Shown piece after piece: positions 6,595 to 7,845 of a DNA stretch of 7,845 bases. The notes beneath the pieces are model-generated. The model was not told where the DNA came from. It saw only the letters and a program-made list of their open reading frames with translations, and made no database searches. The stretch lies in the NCBI GenBank assembly GCA_039925865.1, contig JBDSYA010000059.1, positions 1 to 7,845 on the forward strand, given 5' to 3'. This stretch comes from JBDSYA01 sp039925865 (GTDB taxonomy: Bacteria > Bacteroidota > Ignavibacteria > Tepidaquicellales > Tepidaquicellaceae). How positions within the stretch are numbered: the first letter of the stretch is position 1; every line of letters starts with the position of its first letter. Made by a program: the position numbers and the translations under genes.

Positions 6595-7839
6595 TTGAAA
6601 ATCCTTATTTACGAAGACAATTATTTTAAAGACCTCTATCCTCTAAACATGCTTCGCGCCGTGTATGATATCAAATGCGGTGCATATTCCATTAAGGAGA
6701 GAATTGAAAGTATTGTTGCCGGACAATTTGAGATCATACTTCATTGCAGAAAAAGCCTTCAGGCATATCTTCATGAAGTTTATAAAAACAAGATCAATCT
6801 TATTTCAAATGATGATCTTCTGTTACTTAATGGCCGGGTAATATTTTCTGATAATTCCTTAAAAAATCTCATCACAAAAAAAGAAAAAAATTCATACTAC
6901 ACTTATAAGAATGAAACCATTGCCGCGTTTATCGCTAAAGATAATTCCGAAGCAATTAAAAGTAAAATACAGTTTAGTGATGATGGCGTGATAATTTCAG
7001 ATTTTTTCAAAGAGCTTGGTTTGAAGGAAATTAAAATCAAGGAAGATTCCGATATTTTTATAATAAATTACCCATGGGATCCATTAAGGTATATTCTTCT
7101 TGGAGGACTTGCCGATGATCTTGAATATTTTATAAAGGATAACAAATTCGCTAAAATCAAAGATCATGATAATTTTATAAACAGGAAGATGATCTACATA
7201 TCAAAATCTTCCAGGATATTTTCAAATGTGTCAATAGACGCAACTGACGGACCGGTTGTAATTTGTGAAAATGCAGTCATTGAGCCATTCACATTTTTAA
7301 AAGGACCGGCTTTCATTGGTAAAAATGCTTTTGTAAAATCAGGGACTAAAATTTACGGACCGTGTGTGATCGGTGAATATTCAAAAGTTGCCGGAGAGAT
7401 TGCTGAGTCTGTTTTTCATTCTTATGTGAATAAACAGCATGAAGGTTTTGTGGGACATTCATACATTTGTCCATTCGTTAATCTCGGTGCAGATACTGTG
7501 ACAAGTGATCTTAAAAATAATTATTCAAAGATAAGAGTAAAGTTGAACAATATAGATATTGAAACCGGAATGCAATTCCTTGGCGCAATAATTGGTGATC
7601 ATTCAAAAACTTCCATAAATACAATGTTGAATACGGGAAGCATGTTAGGAATATTTGCAAATATTTTTGGAGGAGGATTTCCATCAAAAGAAATTAATTC
7701 ATTCTCGTGGAATGAAGTAGGTAAAGCTCCGACCAAATACGATTCAAATAAAGCAATTGAAACTGCAAGGATTGCAATGTCAAGACGTGGAATAAAAATG
7801 AGCAGGGCTTACGAAGATTTAGTTCGATACTTATATTAG
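6595..7839 (+). CDS. GlmU-like bifunctional sugar nucleotidyltransferase/acetyltransferase (alternative bacterial GlmU family)
   Basis: The 414-residue protein matches the 'alternative GlmU' family common in Bacteroidota and relatives, expected to form UDP-GlcNAc from glucosamine-1-phosphate. The N-terminal half starts MKILIYEDN, then has PLNMLRAVYDIKCGAYSIKE (residues 16-35), the family's counterpart of a 'P-L-x-x-x-R-P-V-x-x-I-R-x-G' segment; it lacks the classical GxGTRM nucleotidyl loop of E. coli GlmU. The C-terminal half, from about 215, is a hexapeptide left-handed beta-helix (GPVVICENAVIEPF, GPAFIGKNAFVKSG, GPCVIGEYSKVAG). It includes FHSYVNKQHEGFVGHSYI (274-291) and NLGADTVTSDLKNNYS (296-311), the counterpart of NIGAGTITCNYDG of GlmU. 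The tail holds FGGGFPSKEINSFSW (358-372). The start is TTG (6595-6597); no ATG precedes the conserved N-terminus. Its product would be the WecB substrate. Both activities are inferred from family, not proven. Confidence 0.88.
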   Translation: MKILIYEDNYFKDLYPLNMLRAVYDIKCGAYSIKERIESIVAGQFEIILHCRKSLQAYLHEVYKNKINLISNDDLLLLNGRVIFSDNSLKNLITKKEKNSYYTYKNETIAAFIAKDNSEAIKSKIQFSDDGVIISDFFKELGLKEIKIKEDSDIFIINYPWDPLRYILLGGLADDLEYFIKDNKFAKIKDHDNFINRKMIYISKSSRIFSNVSIDATDGPVVICENAVIEPFTFLKGPAFIGKNAFVKSGTKIYGPCVIGEYSKVAGEIAESVFHSYVNKQHEGFVGHSYICPFVNLGADTVTSDLKNNYSKIRVKLNNIDIETGMQFLGAIIGDHSKTSINTMLNTGSMLGIFANIFGGGFPSKEINSFSWNEVGKAPTKYDSNKAIETARIAMSRRGIKMSRAYEDLVRYLY

Positions 7840-7845
7840 AATGTG

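Noticed and set aside
1..7845. CRISPR array, tRNA/rRNA gene, insertion sequence or phage module
   Set aside because: No regularly spaced repeats, no cloverleaf or rRNA-like stretches, and no transposase, integrase or terminal inverted repeat structure was seen on either strand.

Overview
This is an AT-rich bacterial window with chromosomal housekeeping and cell-envelope genes, and no sign of a plasmid, phage, transposon or CRISPR locus. It combines a secreted-type M13 metallopeptidase, a POT peptide transporter, a GlmU-like enzyme of the type common in Bacteroidota and relatives, A-rich leaders and almost no Shine-Dalgarno sequences. This points to the Bacteroidota/Ignavibacteria/Chlorobi (FCB) lineage. 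That placement is inferred from gene content, not from a marker phylogeny.

Layout. (1) Positions 1-1362 (+) hold the 3' two thirds of a neprilysin/PepO-type M13 zinc metallopeptidase, cut by the window edge. (2) Positions 1363-1576 separate it from a convergent gene; this gap holds a possible coding remnant and a nested inverted repeat. (3) Positions 1577-2941 (-) encode a proton-coupled oligopeptide transporter. (4) Positions 2942-3163 hold an operator-like palindrome array and a perfect 11-bp GC-rich hairpin. (5) Positions 3164-6090 (-) form a compact block transcribed wecB -> nth-like -> GT9 glycosyltransferase, with a 4-nt stop/start overlap and an 18-nt gap. (6) Positions 6091-6280 are a divergent intergenic region. 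(7) Positions 6281-6514 (+) encode zinc-type ribosomal protein L31, followed by a clear intrinsic terminator. (8) Positions 6595-7839 (+) encode a GlmU-like sugar nucleotidyltransferase with a left-handed beta-helix C-terminus.

How the genes fit together. The peptidase and POT transporter could form a peptide-scavenging pair, although they converge and are not co-transcribed. The GlmU-like protein is expected to make UDP-GlcNAc, which WecB converts to UDP-ManNAc. The GT9 enzyme is a heptosyltransferase-like glycosyltransferase, so this side of the window looks like surface-glycan synthesis. An endonuclease III-like DNA glycosylase sits inside that block, translationally coupled to wecB.

I found no clearly new system. 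The points most worth a second look are: four of the six visible translation starts read as TTG; the three-half-site operator upstream of the peptide transporter; the nth gene embedded in a glycan operon, with a 10-A tract; the GC-rich hairpin that may be a dispersed repeat; and the intrinsic terminator directly in front of the GlmU-like start codon.
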